Shown piece by piece: positions 33,317 to 42,256 of a stretch of 64,000 bases of DNA. Every line of letters begins with the position of its first letter. The stretch's first letter is position 1. The notes beneath the pieces are model-generated. The model saw only the letters and a list, made by a program, of their open reading frames with translations, made no database searches and had not been told where the DNA came from. A program made the translations under genes and the position numbers. The DNA is from Eubacterium sp. (GTDB lineage: Bacteria > Bacillota > Clostridia > Lachnospirales > Lachnospiraceae): positions 154,870-218,869 of the forward strand of contig JAFRNE010000032.1 of assembly GCA_017430325.1 (NCBI GenBank), in the 5' to 3' direction.

Positions 33317-35653
33317 ATGAGAAGTCCACTTACAAAAAGGCTCCCGAAGGAGCTTAAGAAGGATTTTAAGAAGAATCTGATCATATTTCTGATACTCTTC
33401 CTTACTATCGGATTTGTATCGGGCATGTTTGTGGCCAACAACAGTATGCTGGAGGCTGCCGATGATGCGTTTGCAAAATATAACATTGAGGACGGACATT
33501 TTAATCTGTCAAAAAAGGCTGACAGTGAATTCATCAACAGTCTTGAAGAGAAGGCAGAAGTAAAGCTTTTTGAACAGTTCTACAAGGATTTCACGGAGAC
33601 TACGGATAAGACCAAGGCGAAGGATGATCCGGTTACAATAAGAGTATTCAGTTCCAGAGAAGAGGTGAACAGGGCGAGTATTCTGAAGGGCAGACTCCCT
33701 GAGAAGGAAGGAGAAATCGCTATTGACAGAATGCATGCAGACAACAGCAACATCAAGGTTGGCGACAACCTCTATCTTAACGGTGAATGTCTTGAGGTTA
33801 CCGGGCTTGTGGCTCTCAGCGATTACAGTACACTTTACAAAAATAACAGTGATACGATGTTTGATGCGCTGACTTTCAATATCGGTGTCGTAACTCCGGA
33901 GCAGTTCAGTAAGCTTGATGCTGTGCAGATCTATCAGTACGCATGGATCTATGATAAAAAGCCTGCTGATGACGAGGCTAAGAAGACTAAGAGCGACGAG
34001 TTTGTTGAAATACTTGGCGGCGAGGCCATGGCGACCTACTACGACGAGGATCCTGCAAATGATATGATGGTTGAGGATTATGTTCCGGAATATCAGAACC
34101 AGGCGATTCATTTTGCTGCTGCAGATTTCGAAAACGATGAAAACCTTGCACTATATCTTCTGATTATTCTCCTCGCAGTTTTTGCATTTATTTTTGCCAT
34201 AAATATCAGTAATAAGATAGATGATGATTCGGTCGTTATTGGAACGCTCAGAGCTTCCGGTTATACAAGAAGTGAGATGGTACGCCACTATATGGCCATG
34301 CCTGTATTTGTAACATTGGCAGCTGCAATTGCCGGAAATGTCTGTGGCTATACTGTATTTAAGAATGTCGTTGCAGATATGTATTACAATTCCTACAGTC
34401 TTCCTACCTACAAGACTCTCTGGAATTCGAAGGCATTTCTTCTTACAACTCTGGTTCCTATAATAATGATGCTTATGATCAACTATATAGTGATCAGAAG
34501 AAAGCTCATGATATCACCGCTCAGATTCCTTCGTCACGACCTCAGAACGTCAAAGAGGAAGAAGGCTCTGAAGCTTCCTCATTGGAAGTTCTTCAGCCGT
34601 TTCCGAGTAAGAAATGTATTGAACAATGTTTCGAGTTATGTGGTGCTTTTCCTGGGAACAATATTTGTTATGATAATGCTTATGTTCTGCCTGGGACTGC
34701 CGGATACTCTTGATAAATACATGAAGGAAGCACCGGAGAAGATGTATGCACAGTATCAGTATTTCCTCAGAAGTACTGTTGATGAAGCAGGTAACGAGCT
34801 CGCAACTTCAAATCCGGATGCTGAAAAGGCCTGTGTTTCAACTCTCGTAACAGTTGATGGACCGAAGGTCGGTGAGGAGATCATGGTTGTCGGTTACAGT
34901 AGTGACAGCAAATACCTACGGATCAGAGCCTCACTTCAGGATAATGAGATATATATTTCGCAGCCTTATGCAGATAAATACAATATCAAAGAGGGTGATA
35001 CGATTACCCTTAAGAATCAGTACGCAAGCAGAAGATACAAATTTAAGGTTAAGGGCATCTATGATTACATGGGTTCACTGATCATATTTATGCCGATGGA
35101 TAATTACAATGCATTCTTCGGAAATGATCCGTCGTACTTCAGTGGATTTCTGTCAGACACAGAGATCACGGATATTGCCGAGGATTACATCTACAAGGTC
35201 GTAAGTGCTGAAGATGTGATCAAGATGGCTAAGCAGCTGGATCATTCGATGGGTGGATTTATGGATTATTTCTCAATACTTACGGTTTTGATCGCGGCGC
35301 TTTTGATCTACCTCATCACCAAGATCATCATCGAGAAGAACAGACAGTCAATTTCGATGGTAAAGGTTCTTGGATATGAAAATAAAGAAATAAGCAAGCT
35401 CTATATCAGAACGACCACCATCCTCATGATCGCCTTTGATATTCTCAGTGTATTTGCTGCTTATGCGGTCATCGACTGGTTCTGGCGCAAGGTTATGTCA
35501 AGAATGTCAGGCTGGTTCAATATATTTGTCAGCTGGAAGTCATACATCATCATGGTAGTTGCGCTTTATGCAGCCTATCTTGTGATCTCCTTCATAGATT
35601 TCAACAGGATCAAGAAGATCCCGCTTTCCGAAGCGCTGAAAAATGTGGAATGA
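33317..35653 (+). CDS. ABC transporter permease, FtsX type
   Basis: A 778-residue permease. An N-terminal TM segment (about 18-40) is followed by a large extracytoplasmic domain (about 45-265). Three TM helices of a first FtsX unit come next (about 275-390), then a TM segment near 440-465, a second outer domain (about 475-645), and a second FtsX unit at the C-terminus (about 650-775) that ends in the typical IPLSEALKNVE. Its duplicate FtsX layout is that of Firmicutes exporters of antimicrobial compounds or of unknown substrates. AAAGGAG precedes the ATG. It is cotranscribed with the ATPase gene. Confidence 0.9.
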   Translation: MRSPLTKRLPKELKKDFKKNLIIFLILFLTIGFVSGMFVANNSMLEAADDAFAKYNIEDGHFNLSKKADSEFINSLEEKAEVKLFEQFYKDFTETTDKTKAKDDPVTIRVFSSREEVNRASILKGRLPEKEGEIAIDRMHADNSNIKVGDNLYLNGECLEVTGLVALSDYSTLYKNNSDTMFDALTFNIGVVTPEQFSKLDAVQIYQYAWIYDKKPADDEAKKTKSDEFVEILGGEAMATYYDEDPANDMMVEDYVPEYQNQAIHFAAADFENDENLALYLLIILLAVFAFIFAINISNKIDDDSVVIGTLRASGYTRSEMVRHYMAMPVFVTLAAAIAGNVCGYTVFKNVVADMYYNSYSLPTYKTLWNSKAFLLTTLVPIIMMLMINYIVIRRKLMISPLRFLRHDLRTSKRKKALKLPHWKFFSRFRVRNVLNNVSSYVVLFLGTIFVMIMLMFCLGLPDTLDKYMKEAPEKMYAQYQYFLRSTVDEAGNELATSNPDAEKACVSTLVTVDGPKVGEEIMVVGYSSDSKYLRIRASLQDNEIYISQPYADKYNIKEGDTITLKNQYASRRYKFKVKGIYDYMGSLIIFMPMDNYNAFFGNDPSYFSGFLSDTEITDIAEDYIYKVVSAEDVIKMAKQLDHSMGGFMDYFSILTVLIAALLIYLITKIIIEKNRQSISMVKVLGYENKEISKLYIRTTTILMIAFDILSVFAAYAVIDWFWRKVMSRMSGWFNIFVSWKSYIIMVVALYAAYLVISFIDFNRIKKIPLSEALKNVE

Positions 35654-35702
35654 TGAAATATATAAATGATTATTAATGAAGGTTATTAATAATATATCAA
35701 AG

Positions 35703-35734
35703 CAGCCCGCCGGGTTTACGGCGGGCTGTATTTC
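35703..35734. terminator. Bidirectional terminator between the ABC permease and trxB genes
   Basis: CAGCCCGCCG pairs perfectly with CGGCGGGCTG around GGTTTA (10-bp stem), followed by TATTTCTT on the + side. The genes on both sides converge on it. Confidence 0.88.
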
Positions 35735-36652
35735 TTATAATTTATCAATATATCCGCAGGCGGCGAGGGCGGCAACGGCGCCATCGGAAGCGGCGGTTAC
35801 AAGCTGCCTTACGTGCTTGGTCCTGCAGTCACCGGCTGTGAAGAGTCCCGGAGTTTTCGTGGTACAGTCTTCGCCGGAAATAATATATCCACCCTTGTCG
35901 AGTTCTGCAATCTCTGCGAAGGCTCTATTGTCCGGCTCCTGGCCGATAGCTATGAAGAGTCCGTCGACAGCTATCTCACGGCTTTCACCGGTTACTTTAT
36001 CATTAACGATTATTGCGCTGAGCTTCTCTTCGCCGATAAGCTCGGAAATGGTAGCGTTCAGGACGAATTCGACATTGTCCTTTTCTCTGAGGGCTTTAAG
36101 GCTGCCTTCCTCTGAGCGGAAGCCTTCCCTTCTATGAATAACATAGACCTTACTGCAGTAGTTGGAAAGGAACATAGCGTCTTCGATGGCTGTATTTCCG
36201 CCGCCGTTTACGGCAACGACCTTGCCCTTAAAGAAGGCACCGTCGCAGGTTGCGCAGTAGGAAACGCCTCTGCCCGTGAGAGACTCCTCCTTAGCGATAC
36301 CAAGGTGGCGGTTCTTTGCACCGGTAGCAAGGATAACTGACTTCGCCTCGTAGGTGGCTGAAGCGGTTGTTATCTTAAAAGGTTCTGCGGCTGAGCCAGG
36401 AGCTTCTACAGCAGTTACCTGCTCAAATACTATCTCAGCACCGAAGGACTGAGCCTGCTCAAATAGCCCTGTTGCATAATCGAAACCGGAAATATCCTTG
36501 ATGCCGGGATAATTCTCGATATTTGGTGTATTTATGATCTGGCCGCCGTAGGTATAGGCCTCAAAAAGTACTGTTGATTTGCCGGCACGCTGACCATAGA
36601 TCGCGGCTGAAAGTCCCGCAGGACCTGCGCCTACTATTGCAATATCATACAT
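35735..36652 (-). CDS. trxB: Thioredoxin reductase
   Basis: FAD/NADPH flavoenzyme that reduces thioredoxin. The 305-residue product has the FAD motif GAGPAGLSAAIY at its N-terminus (about 8-19), the redox pair Cys133/Cys136 in CATCDG, the second nucleotide motif GGGNTAIEDA, and the C-terminal TAGDCRTK stretch. The start is set at ATG 36652, since GGAGGTG ends only a few bases upstream; an in-frame GTG six bases earlier would overlap that site. It is the last gene of the ohrR-like-trxA-trxB operon, 12 bases after trxA, so it follows redox control through the upstream regulator. Confidence 0.95.
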   Translation of the reverse strand: MYDIAIVGAGPAGLSAAIYGQRAGKSTVLFEAYTYGGQIINTPNIENYPGIKDISGFDYATGLFEQAQSFGAEIVFEQVTAVEAPGSAAEPFKITTASATYEAKSVILATGAKNRHLGIAKEESLTGRGVSYCATCDGAFFKGKVVAVNGGGNTAIEDAMFLSNYCSKVYVIHRREGFRSEEGSLKALREKDNVEFVLNATISELIGEEKLSAIIVNDKVTGESREIAVDGLFIAIGQEPDNRAFAEIAELDKGGYIISGEDCTTKTPGLFTAGDCRTKHVRQLVTAASDGAVAALAACGYIDKL

Positions 36653-36664
36653 AGGCACCTCCGA

Positions 36665-36976
36665 TCATTCACTGAGCCAAGCTTTAAGAGCCTCCTTAGG
36701 CTTGAAACCAACGCTTCTCTTTGCCTCTGCACCATCCTTAAACTCGATGAGGCAAGGGATAGAGCTGACATTGTATCTGATAGCAAGATCGGTTGCGTCA
36801 TCTACATTTATTCCGACAAACTTAACGTCTGCCACTTCATCTGCAAGCTGGTCTACAACAGGTGAGAGCATCTTGCATGGACCGCACCATGATGCCCAGA
36901 AATCAACGAGCACCGGCTTGTCACTCTTTAAAACTACTTCTTCAAACTGTTCAGGGTTTATCTGTAATGCTGACAT
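36665..36976 (-). CDS. trxA: Thioredoxin
   Basis: A 103-residue thioredoxin with the active site WASWCGPCKM (about residues 26-35) and the cis-Pro in SSIPCLIEF. It reduces disulfides of target proteins and is recycled by TrxB, encoded next. An extra Cys follows the cis-Pro (IPC), as in some Clostridia thioredoxins. AAGGAGGAT precedes the ATG on the minus strand. Confidence 0.95.
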   Translation of the reverse strand: MSALQINPEQFEEVVLKSDKPVLVDFWASWCGPCKMLSPVVDQLADEVADVKFVGINVDDATDLAIRYNVSSIPCLIEFKDGAEAKRSVGFKPKEALKAWLSE

Positions 36977-37036
36977 ATTTTTATCCTCCTTATTATGGGT
37001 TTATGATGCAGGTATGCAGGTACCGCATCAGTCGTG

Positions 37037-37531
37037 TTATTCTTTGGCATCCGGGTCTCCCGAGGTAGCTCTCAGTATCTTGTGCAGCAGGTCGTACAGT
37101 GTTTTTGCGTCCTCCGGTGGAAGACAGATACAGCTGCCCATCTGCTCAGGGATACTTACGGCTTTCTCGCGAAGTTTCATGCCTTTTTTGGTTACTGAAA
37201 CCAGGAGATTTCTCTCATCTGATTCTTTTCTATGCCTTGTGATATACTCTTTCTGCTCGAGCTTCTTCAGGAGTGGTGTAAGGGTTCCGGAATCCAGGAA
37301 GAGCATCTCGCCGAGCTCCTTGACATTTGTTGTTTTTTTCTCCCAGAGTACCATCATCGCAATATACTGCGTGTAGGTCAGATCCAGCTTGTCGAGGAGC
37401 GGTTTGTATTTTCTTATTACTTCCTTGGAGCAGGCATAGAGTGGAAAACAAAGCTGATTCTCCAGCTTAAGACATGCGTATGTGTCGTCCTGCTCTGTGT
37501 CTTCCTTAATCTTACTAGTGGTCTCGCTCAC
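37037..37531 (-). CDS. OhrR-type MarR-family peroxide sensor
   Basis: A 164-residue winged-HTH regulator. The N-terminus has LENQLCFPLYACSK with Cys28 in the position of the peroxide-sensing Cys of OhrR, followed by YKPLLDKLDLTYTQYIAMMVLWE, the OhrR-family hallmark. The wing and recognition region are LGEMLFLDSGTLTPLLKKLE. The start is GTG 37531 behind GAAGGTGAT; an upstream ATG frame is possible but less likely. Its gene leads the operon with trxA and trxB, so oxidation of Cys28 would raise thioredoxin capacity. The usual target ohr is not in the window. Confidence 0.88.
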   Translation of the reverse strand: MSETTSKIKEDTEQDDTYACLKLENQLCFPLYACSKEVIRKYKPLLDKLDLTYTQYIAMMVLWEKKTTNVKELGEMLFLDSGTLTPLLKKLEQKEYITRHRKESDERNLLVSVTKKGMKLREKAVSIPEQMGSCICLPPEDAKTLYDLLHKILRATSGDPDAKE

Positions 37532-37556
37532 TATATCACCTTCTTTTTTATAATAA

Positions 37557-37615
37557 ATTGCGTATCGCAATAATTGTTTACAATTTAATTATACACGAGA
37601 CGTTAGATTTGTCAA
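37557..37615 (-). promoter_or_regulatory. ohrR-trxA-trxB promoter and dyads
   Basis: On the minus strand: -35 TTGACA (37610-37615), 16 bases with an extended TG, -10 TATAAT (37588-37593). Two palindromes sit over the start of transcription: AATTGT-TT-ACAATT (37572-37585) and ATTGCG-TAT-CGCAAT (37557-37571). The stretch TACAATTTAATTATA (37579-37593) resembles the OhrR box TACAATT-AATTGTA. Confidence 0.8.
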
Positions 37616-37822
37616 TATACTTTTTTTTCGTACACAATGATCGTATTTTTTTATTCCTGACGGTTATAAATAGTTTCCGAACAGGGTGATCATTTTCATA
37701 TAAATTTCATCATTTATTTATGGCAAAATTACCCTTATCATGATATAATTTTTTCAGACTTGTTTAGTGACATTTGCAAAACTGTCGCACACTTTTAAAT
37801 AATAATACCGGAGGGTCTGGCT

Positions 37823-38608
37823 ATGAAGTTTAAACTGGCATCTTTACAGATGAATGTCATAACAGACAAGACCAGATGTATAGATTTTCTTGAGAAAACG
37901 TTGCAGAAGCCGGAGCTTCGCGACATTGATATACTTACACTTCCGGAAATGTTCTGCTCACCTTATCAGAGCACCGCATTTCCAGAATACGCCGAACCGG
38001 AAGGCGGCGAGATGTGGCAGTTCATGTCCGAGCTGGCCAAGAAATACCACATATACCTGTCGGCAGGCTCTATGCCTGAGAAGACACCGAGCGGAAAGCT
38101 TTACAACACCGCCTATGTTTTCAACCGCGAAGGACATCAGATAGCAAAGCACCGCAAGGTTCATCTGTTTGATGTTTCCATAACAGGCGGCCAGGTATTT
38201 AAGGAATCGGACACACTTACTGCAGGCGATTCGATCACGACCTTTGAGACCGAATTCTGCACTATGGGACTCTGCGTATGTTTTGATATCAGATTCCCTG
38301 AAATGTTCCATTCGATGGTCTGGAGAGGCTGCAAGGTCGTGCTTGTTCCTGCATCCTTCAATATGACCACAGGACCGGCTCACTGGGAGCTTCTCTACCG
38401 CGCGAGAGCGGTGGACAATCAGGTCTACATGGTTGGAACGAGTACCGCGCGTGATTACGCAAGCAGCTATATTTCCTACGGAAACTCGCTTGTTGTGGAT
38501 CCTTGGGGAAGGATCATGGCAAAGCTGGATGCGGCTGAGGGCGTGAACGTTGTGACGATCGACACGGACGAGGTCGACCGCATACGCCGTGAGATGCCGG
38601 TACTGTAA
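37823..38608 (+). CDS. Carbon-nitrogen hydrolase, omega-amidase (Nit2) type
   Basis: A 261-residue nitrilase-superfamily enzyme. The catalytic triad is seen as Glu in LPEMF (about residue 41), Lys in KHRKVHLFD (about 111) and Cys in GLCVCFDIRFPE (about 152). The sequence class fits omega-amidase, which hydrolyses alpha-ketoglutaramate or alpha-ketosuccinamate; other amides are possible. GGAGG stands upstream of the ATG. It is a single-gene unit. Confidence 0.9.
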   Translation: MKFKLASLQMNVITDKTRCIDFLEKTLQKPELRDIDILTLPEMFCSPYQSTAFPEYAEPEGGEMWQFMSELAKKYHIYLSAGSMPEKTPSGKLYNTAYVFNREGHQIAKHRKVHLFDVSITGGQVFKESDTLTAGDSITTFETEFCTMGLCVCFDIRFPEMFHSMVWRGCKVVLVPASFNMTTGPAHWELLYRARAVDNQVYMVGTSTARDYASSYISYGNSLVVDPWGRIMAKLDAAEGVNVVTIDTDEVDRIRREMPVL

Positions 38609-38764
38609 AATACGATATCCTATATTTCCACGTAATATTCCGGAGTGGACGATACGAACGACTTCGTTTTTCGCGAAACTCCGCAACACTATCATCACGG
38701 TATTACATGATCGCGGATGATCGCGGAAATATTTGTATATAACAAAATACACGGAGGTGGTTAC

Positions 38765-40837
38765 ATGAATGTATTTACTACGGACAAGATCCGTAATGTT
38801 GTTCTGCTGGGACATGGGGGTTCCGGTAAAACATCACTCGCTGAGGCGCTGACTTTCCTTTCAGGAATAACAACTCGTATGGGTAGTGTTGACGCCGGCA
38901 ATACGGTAAGCGATTACGACAAGGAAGAGATCAAGAGAAAGATCTCTATCAAGACCTCGGTTATCCCTATTCAGTGGGAAGGCTACAAGGTTAATCTCCT
39001 GGACACTCCGGGTTATCCAGACTTTGTTGGTGAGGTTGAGGAAGCCGTATCCGTAGCGGACGCTGCAATCATCGTTGTTTCCGGTAAGACCGGTATCGAG
39101 GTTGGTACAAAGCGCGCGTGGGAGCTTTGCGAGAAGAAAAAGCTGCCGAGAATGATATTTGTTACTAATATGGACGACGACAAAGCGAGCTTCAGAGAGA
39201 TCGTTCAGGGTCTCCAGGAAATGTACGGAAAGCATATCGCGCCTTTCCATCTTCCGATTCGCGAGAATGAGCAGTTCGTCGGTTATGTAAATGTCATTCA
39301 GCAGAAGGCAAAGAGATGGAACGACAAGGGTACCGTTGACAAGTTCGACGTTCCTGATTATTCACAGGAAAACCTTGCAATATGTCGTGAAGCACTTCTC
39401 GAAGCTGTTGCAGAGACCAGCGAGGAGTTTATGGAACGCTACTTCGGCGGCGACGAGTTCTCTGAGGATGAGATCAGATCTGCGCTCCGCGTAGGTGTAT
39501 CCGATGGTTCCGTTGTTCCTGTCCTTATGGGATCAAATACGCTTGCCCGTGGTATGTATACACTGATGGCAGATATCATCAAATATCTTCCAAGCCCTGA
39601 CAAATGCAAGCTTGCAGGTATCAGTACGATCAATAATGAAGTATTTGAGGCGGACTATGACTTCTCTAAGGCAAAGTCAGCTTACATCTTCAAGACTATC
39701 GCCGATCCATATATCGGTAAATATTCGCTCATCAAGGTTAATTCCGGAGTTCTGAAGCCTGAAGATACACTCTTCAATTATCATCGTGATGTCGATGAGA
39801 GACTTGGTAAGCTTTATACGATCTGCGGAAATAAGGTTGAGGAGGTTAAGGAGCTTCATGCAGGTGACATCGGTGCTCTTGCTAAGCTCGGCGAAAGCCA
39901 GACAACTGATACTCTTTCTACAAGAAAGAATCCAATTACATATATCCGCGCAGGCATTTCAAAGCCATACGTATTTAGAAGATACAAGGCTGTAAATAAG
40001 GGTGATGAGGATAAGATATCTCAGGCACTTAGCAAGATGATGATGGAAGACCTGACTATCAAGGTTGTAAATGATGGTGAGAACGGTCAGACACTCCTCT
40101 ATGGTATAAGTGGAACTCATCTTGAGGTTATTCAGAACACACTCCGTGAGAAATATAAGGTAGAGATCGAGCTCATGAAGCCAAGAACAAGCTTCAAGGA
40201 GACTGTAACCAAGAAGGTTGATACCGAATACAAGTATAAGAAGCAGTCCGGTGGACACGGCCAGTATGGTCACGTTAAGATCATCCTCGAGCCATCCGGT
40301 GAGCCTGATACACCTTATGTATTTGAGCAGACTGTAGTTGGTGGTGCGGTTCCTAAGAACTACTTCCCTGCAGTTGAGAAGGGTATCGCTGAGTCGGTTA
40401 AGGCAGGTCCTCTTGCCAAATACCCTGTTGTCGGCGTTAAGGTAACTCTCTACGATGGTAGTTATCACACCGTTGACTCTTCCGAGCTTGCTTTCAAGGT
40501 TGCGACCGAGCAGGCCTTCAAGCAGGGCTTTATGGATGCAAGACCTATCCTTCTCGAGCCTATCGCAAGTATCCGAGTAGTTGCTCCGGATCAGTATACA
40601 GGCGATATCATGGGCGACCTCAATAAGCGCCGCGCAAGGGTTCTCGGAATGAATCCGATCGGAGACGGCTATCATGAGGTACTTGCTGATATTCCTTACC
40701 TTGAGCTCTTCGAGTACGATACAAAGCTTTACTCTATGACAAGAGGAAGCGGCCTCTTCTCTTATGAGTTTGCAAGATACGAGCAGGCTCCTGATGAGAT
40801 CGCTAAGAAGGAGATCGAGGAAGCAGCTAAGGCTTAG
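38765..40837 (+). CDS. EF-G-like translational GTPase (FusA2 type)
   Basis: A 690-residue protein with the five-domain EF-G architecture, but of the paralogous type. G1 is GHGGSGKTS (18-26), G2 lies in the region after DAGNTVSDYDKEE, G3 is DTPGYPDF (80-87). The G4 motif, normally NKxD, reads TNMD (about 135-138). Domain IV has GGHGQYGHVKIILEP, and domain V ends normally. The start ATG 38765 has GGAGGTGG upstream. The main elongation factor is usually in the str operon with rpsL/rpsG/tuf; those genes are not here. This paralogue may act under stress or on special ribosome states, which is inference. Confidence 0.88.
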   Translation: MNVFTTDKIRNVVLLGHGGSGKTSLAEALTFLSGITTRMGSVDAGNTVSDYDKEEIKRKISIKTSVIPIQWEGYKVNLLDTPGYPDFVGEVEEAVSVADAAIIVVSGKTGIEVGTKRAWELCEKKKLPRMIFVTNMDDDKASFREIVQGLQEMYGKHIAPFHLPIRENEQFVGYVNVIQQKAKRWNDKGTVDKFDVPDYSQENLAICREALLEAVAETSEEFMERYFGGDEFSEDEIRSALRVGVSDGSVVPVLMGSNTLARGMYTLMADIIKYLPSPDKCKLAGISTINNEVFEADYDFSKAKSAYIFKTIADPYIGKYSLIKVNSGVLKPEDTLFNYHRDVDERLGKLYTICGNKVEEVKELHAGDIGALAKLGESQTTDTLSTRKNPITYIRAGISKPYVFRRYKAVNKGDEDKISQALSKMMMEDLTIKVVNDGENGQTLLYGISGTHLEVIQNTLREKYKVEIELMKPRTSFKETVTKKVDTEYKYKKQSGGHGQYGHVKIILEPSGEPDTPYVFEQTVVGGAVPKNYFPAVEKGIAESVKAGPLAKYPVVGVKVTLYDGSYHTVDSSELAFKVATEQAFKQGFMDARPILLEPIASIRVVAPDQYTGDIMGDLNKRRARVLGMNPIGDGYHEVLADIPYLELFEYDTKLYSMTRGSGLFSYEFARYEQAPDEIAKKEIEEAAKA

Positions 40838-40933
40838 GGTTTGATATGATGCTCCGGCAGACGGGTTTTCCGCGTGTTCGGAGGACGGAGCGGAGCAGAT
40901 AAGATTTTTGGAGTTAATAATGTATGAAAAGTC

Positions 40934-40960
40934 AAGGCCGGTCGCTGACCGGCTTTGATT
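40934..40960 (+). terminator. Hairpin after the EF-G-like gene
   Basis: AAGGCCGGTC pairs with GACCGGCTTT around GCT, with a weak following tail (GATTAT). It is likely the transcription end about 100 bases after the stop codon. Confidence 0.7.
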
Positions 40961-40992
40961 ATAATATCTCGGCGATTTTTAAGAAAAAGAGG
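40955..40992 (-). pseudogene. Relic of the C-terminus of a kinase-associated HTH gene
   Basis: About 38 bases match 42336-42373 with five differences. Read on the minus strand they give SPLFLKNRRDIIIKA, matching APLYPKNRRDIIIT near the end of the HTH protein at 42257-42694. There is no open frame around it. It marks a lost paralogue. Confidence 0.55.
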
Positions 40993-41082
40993 CGAAATGC
41001 CAAATCTCTTTAAATTGAAATAGAAATTTACGATATTATGAGTTAAAATACAGGCAGAGATATTATTTATAAGGAGTCGTAT

Positions 41083-42192
41083 ATGGGAAAACCGTTAAAA
41101 GAAGTATACAAAGAACAAAATGATCTGAGAGATAAAATGTTTATCTTTTCGCTGTTTGGGAGCATCGCCATGGTGCTTATCTGCGCGGTGAACATGATCA
41201 TTTCGGGTAATAGTCTCTGGACTGTAATATTTAATGTAGCGTCGGCGCTGCTTCTTCTGATGCTGTTCAAGCTTGCATTTGCCAAGGGGAAGAAGGGCTT
41301 TGCCCGCACATTCTTTATTTATTTTATTAATCTGGCTGTCATGACTTATCTGTTTTATATCAATGGCGGCGTCAATTCGGGCATGGCAATATATCTCGTG
41401 GCAGGCCTTCTGATCATCGTGCTGTCAGAGTACGGTGTTAAGCGCTATGTTGCGCTGATCATATGCAGTATATTTGATGTTGTATCGATCATAATTTCTT
41501 ATAATTATATGGGCGACCAGGCGAAGGAAAATGATCGTCCGGTGCTTGTGCCTGACATGGACAGCTTCAGTGAAGTGCTCGACACAGCGGTTTCTCTTAT
41601 AATAGTAGGTTTGTGCATGGGCAGTATCCTCATACTTCTCTTCAATGCGTACGACAAAGAGAAGAAATACAACGAGGAGCTTATGAACACGCTGGCTGAC
41701 ATGGCGATAACTGACGAGCTTACAGGTGTCAGCAACAGAAGAAATATGTTCAACATTCTCGAAAGGTACGATGGACTTTTCGATTCGGATAACAGATTCA
41801 TCGCAATGGTCGATATTGACGATTTTAAGAAGATAAATGATGACTACGGACATCTCCTGGGCGATGAGGTTTTACGCAGATTCGGTAAGGTGCTGAAGGC
41901 CCAGAGTGAAGATTCGGAGGTTGAACTCGTTGCAAGATACGGCGGCCAGGAATTCGTGCTTCTCTTCGACGCAGAAAGCAGAGAAAAAGCAGTAGCGCGC
42001 ATCGAAAGCATCAGGCAGCAGCTGAAGGAGATCAGGATCGAGAAATATCCTAACCTCAATCTGACAGCAAGCGCCGGCCTTGTACTGTGCAAAAAGCACA
42101 CCAACCTGACAATGCTTCTTAAGAATGCAGATGACTGCCTCTACGAAGCAAAGAAGATGGGCAAAGACAGGATAATGTCATCGTTTCAGTAG
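41083..42192 (+). CDS. Membrane GGDEF protein (diguanylate cyclase-like)
   Basis: A 369-residue protein with about six hydrophobic segments in residues 20-200 and a C-terminal GGDEF domain. ITDELTGVSNRRNMF marks its start, VDIDDFKKINDDYGH the metal-binding region. The signature reads RYGGQEF (287-291 for GGQEF): the third position, normally Asp or Glu and catalytic, is Gln. No RxxD inhibition site is seen five residues upstream. It may be weakly active, inactive, or a cyclic di-GMP or GTP sensor. AAGGAG precedes the ATG. A perfect terminator follows. Confidence 0.88.
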   Translation: MGKPLKEVYKEQNDLRDKMFIFSLFGSIAMVLICAVNMIISGNSLWTVIFNVASALLLLMLFKLAFAKGKKGFARTFFIYFINLAVMTYLFYINGGVNSGMAIYLVAGLLIIVLSEYGVKRYVALIICSIFDVVSIIISYNYMGDQAKENDRPVLVPDMDSFSEVLDTAVSLIIVGLCMGSILILLFNAYDKEKKYNEELMNTLADMAITDELTGVSNRRNMFNILERYDGLFDSDNRFIAMVDIDDFKKINDDYGHLLGDEVLRRFGKVLKAQSEDSEVELVARYGGQEFVLLFDAESREKAVARIESIRQQLKEIRIEKYPNLNLTASAGLVLCKKHTNLTMLLKNADDCLYEAKKMGKDRIMSSFQ

Positions 42193-42207
42193 ATAGGTAG
42201 GTAGAAT

Positions 42208-42236
42208 GAGCCGGTCGAAAGACCGGCTCTTATTTT
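42208..42236. terminator. Terminator between the GGDEF and HTH genes
   Basis: GAGCCGGTC-GAAA-GACCGGCTC, a perfect 9-bp stem with a GNRA loop, followed by TTATTTTAT. It separates converging genes. Confidence 0.92.
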
Positions 42237-42256
42237 ATATATACGGTTTTTGTGAC

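Noticed and set aside
35676..36137. Plus-strand frame of 153 codons
   Set aside because: It is antisense to trxB and begins in the terminator; no independent support.
36702..37376. Plus-strand frame of 224 codons
   Set aside because: It is antisense to trxA and the OhrR-type regulator gene, both with clear motifs.
37958..38815. Minus-strand frame of 285 codons
   Set aside because: It is antisense to the amidase gene and rich in His/Arg/Ser as expected from a shadow frame.
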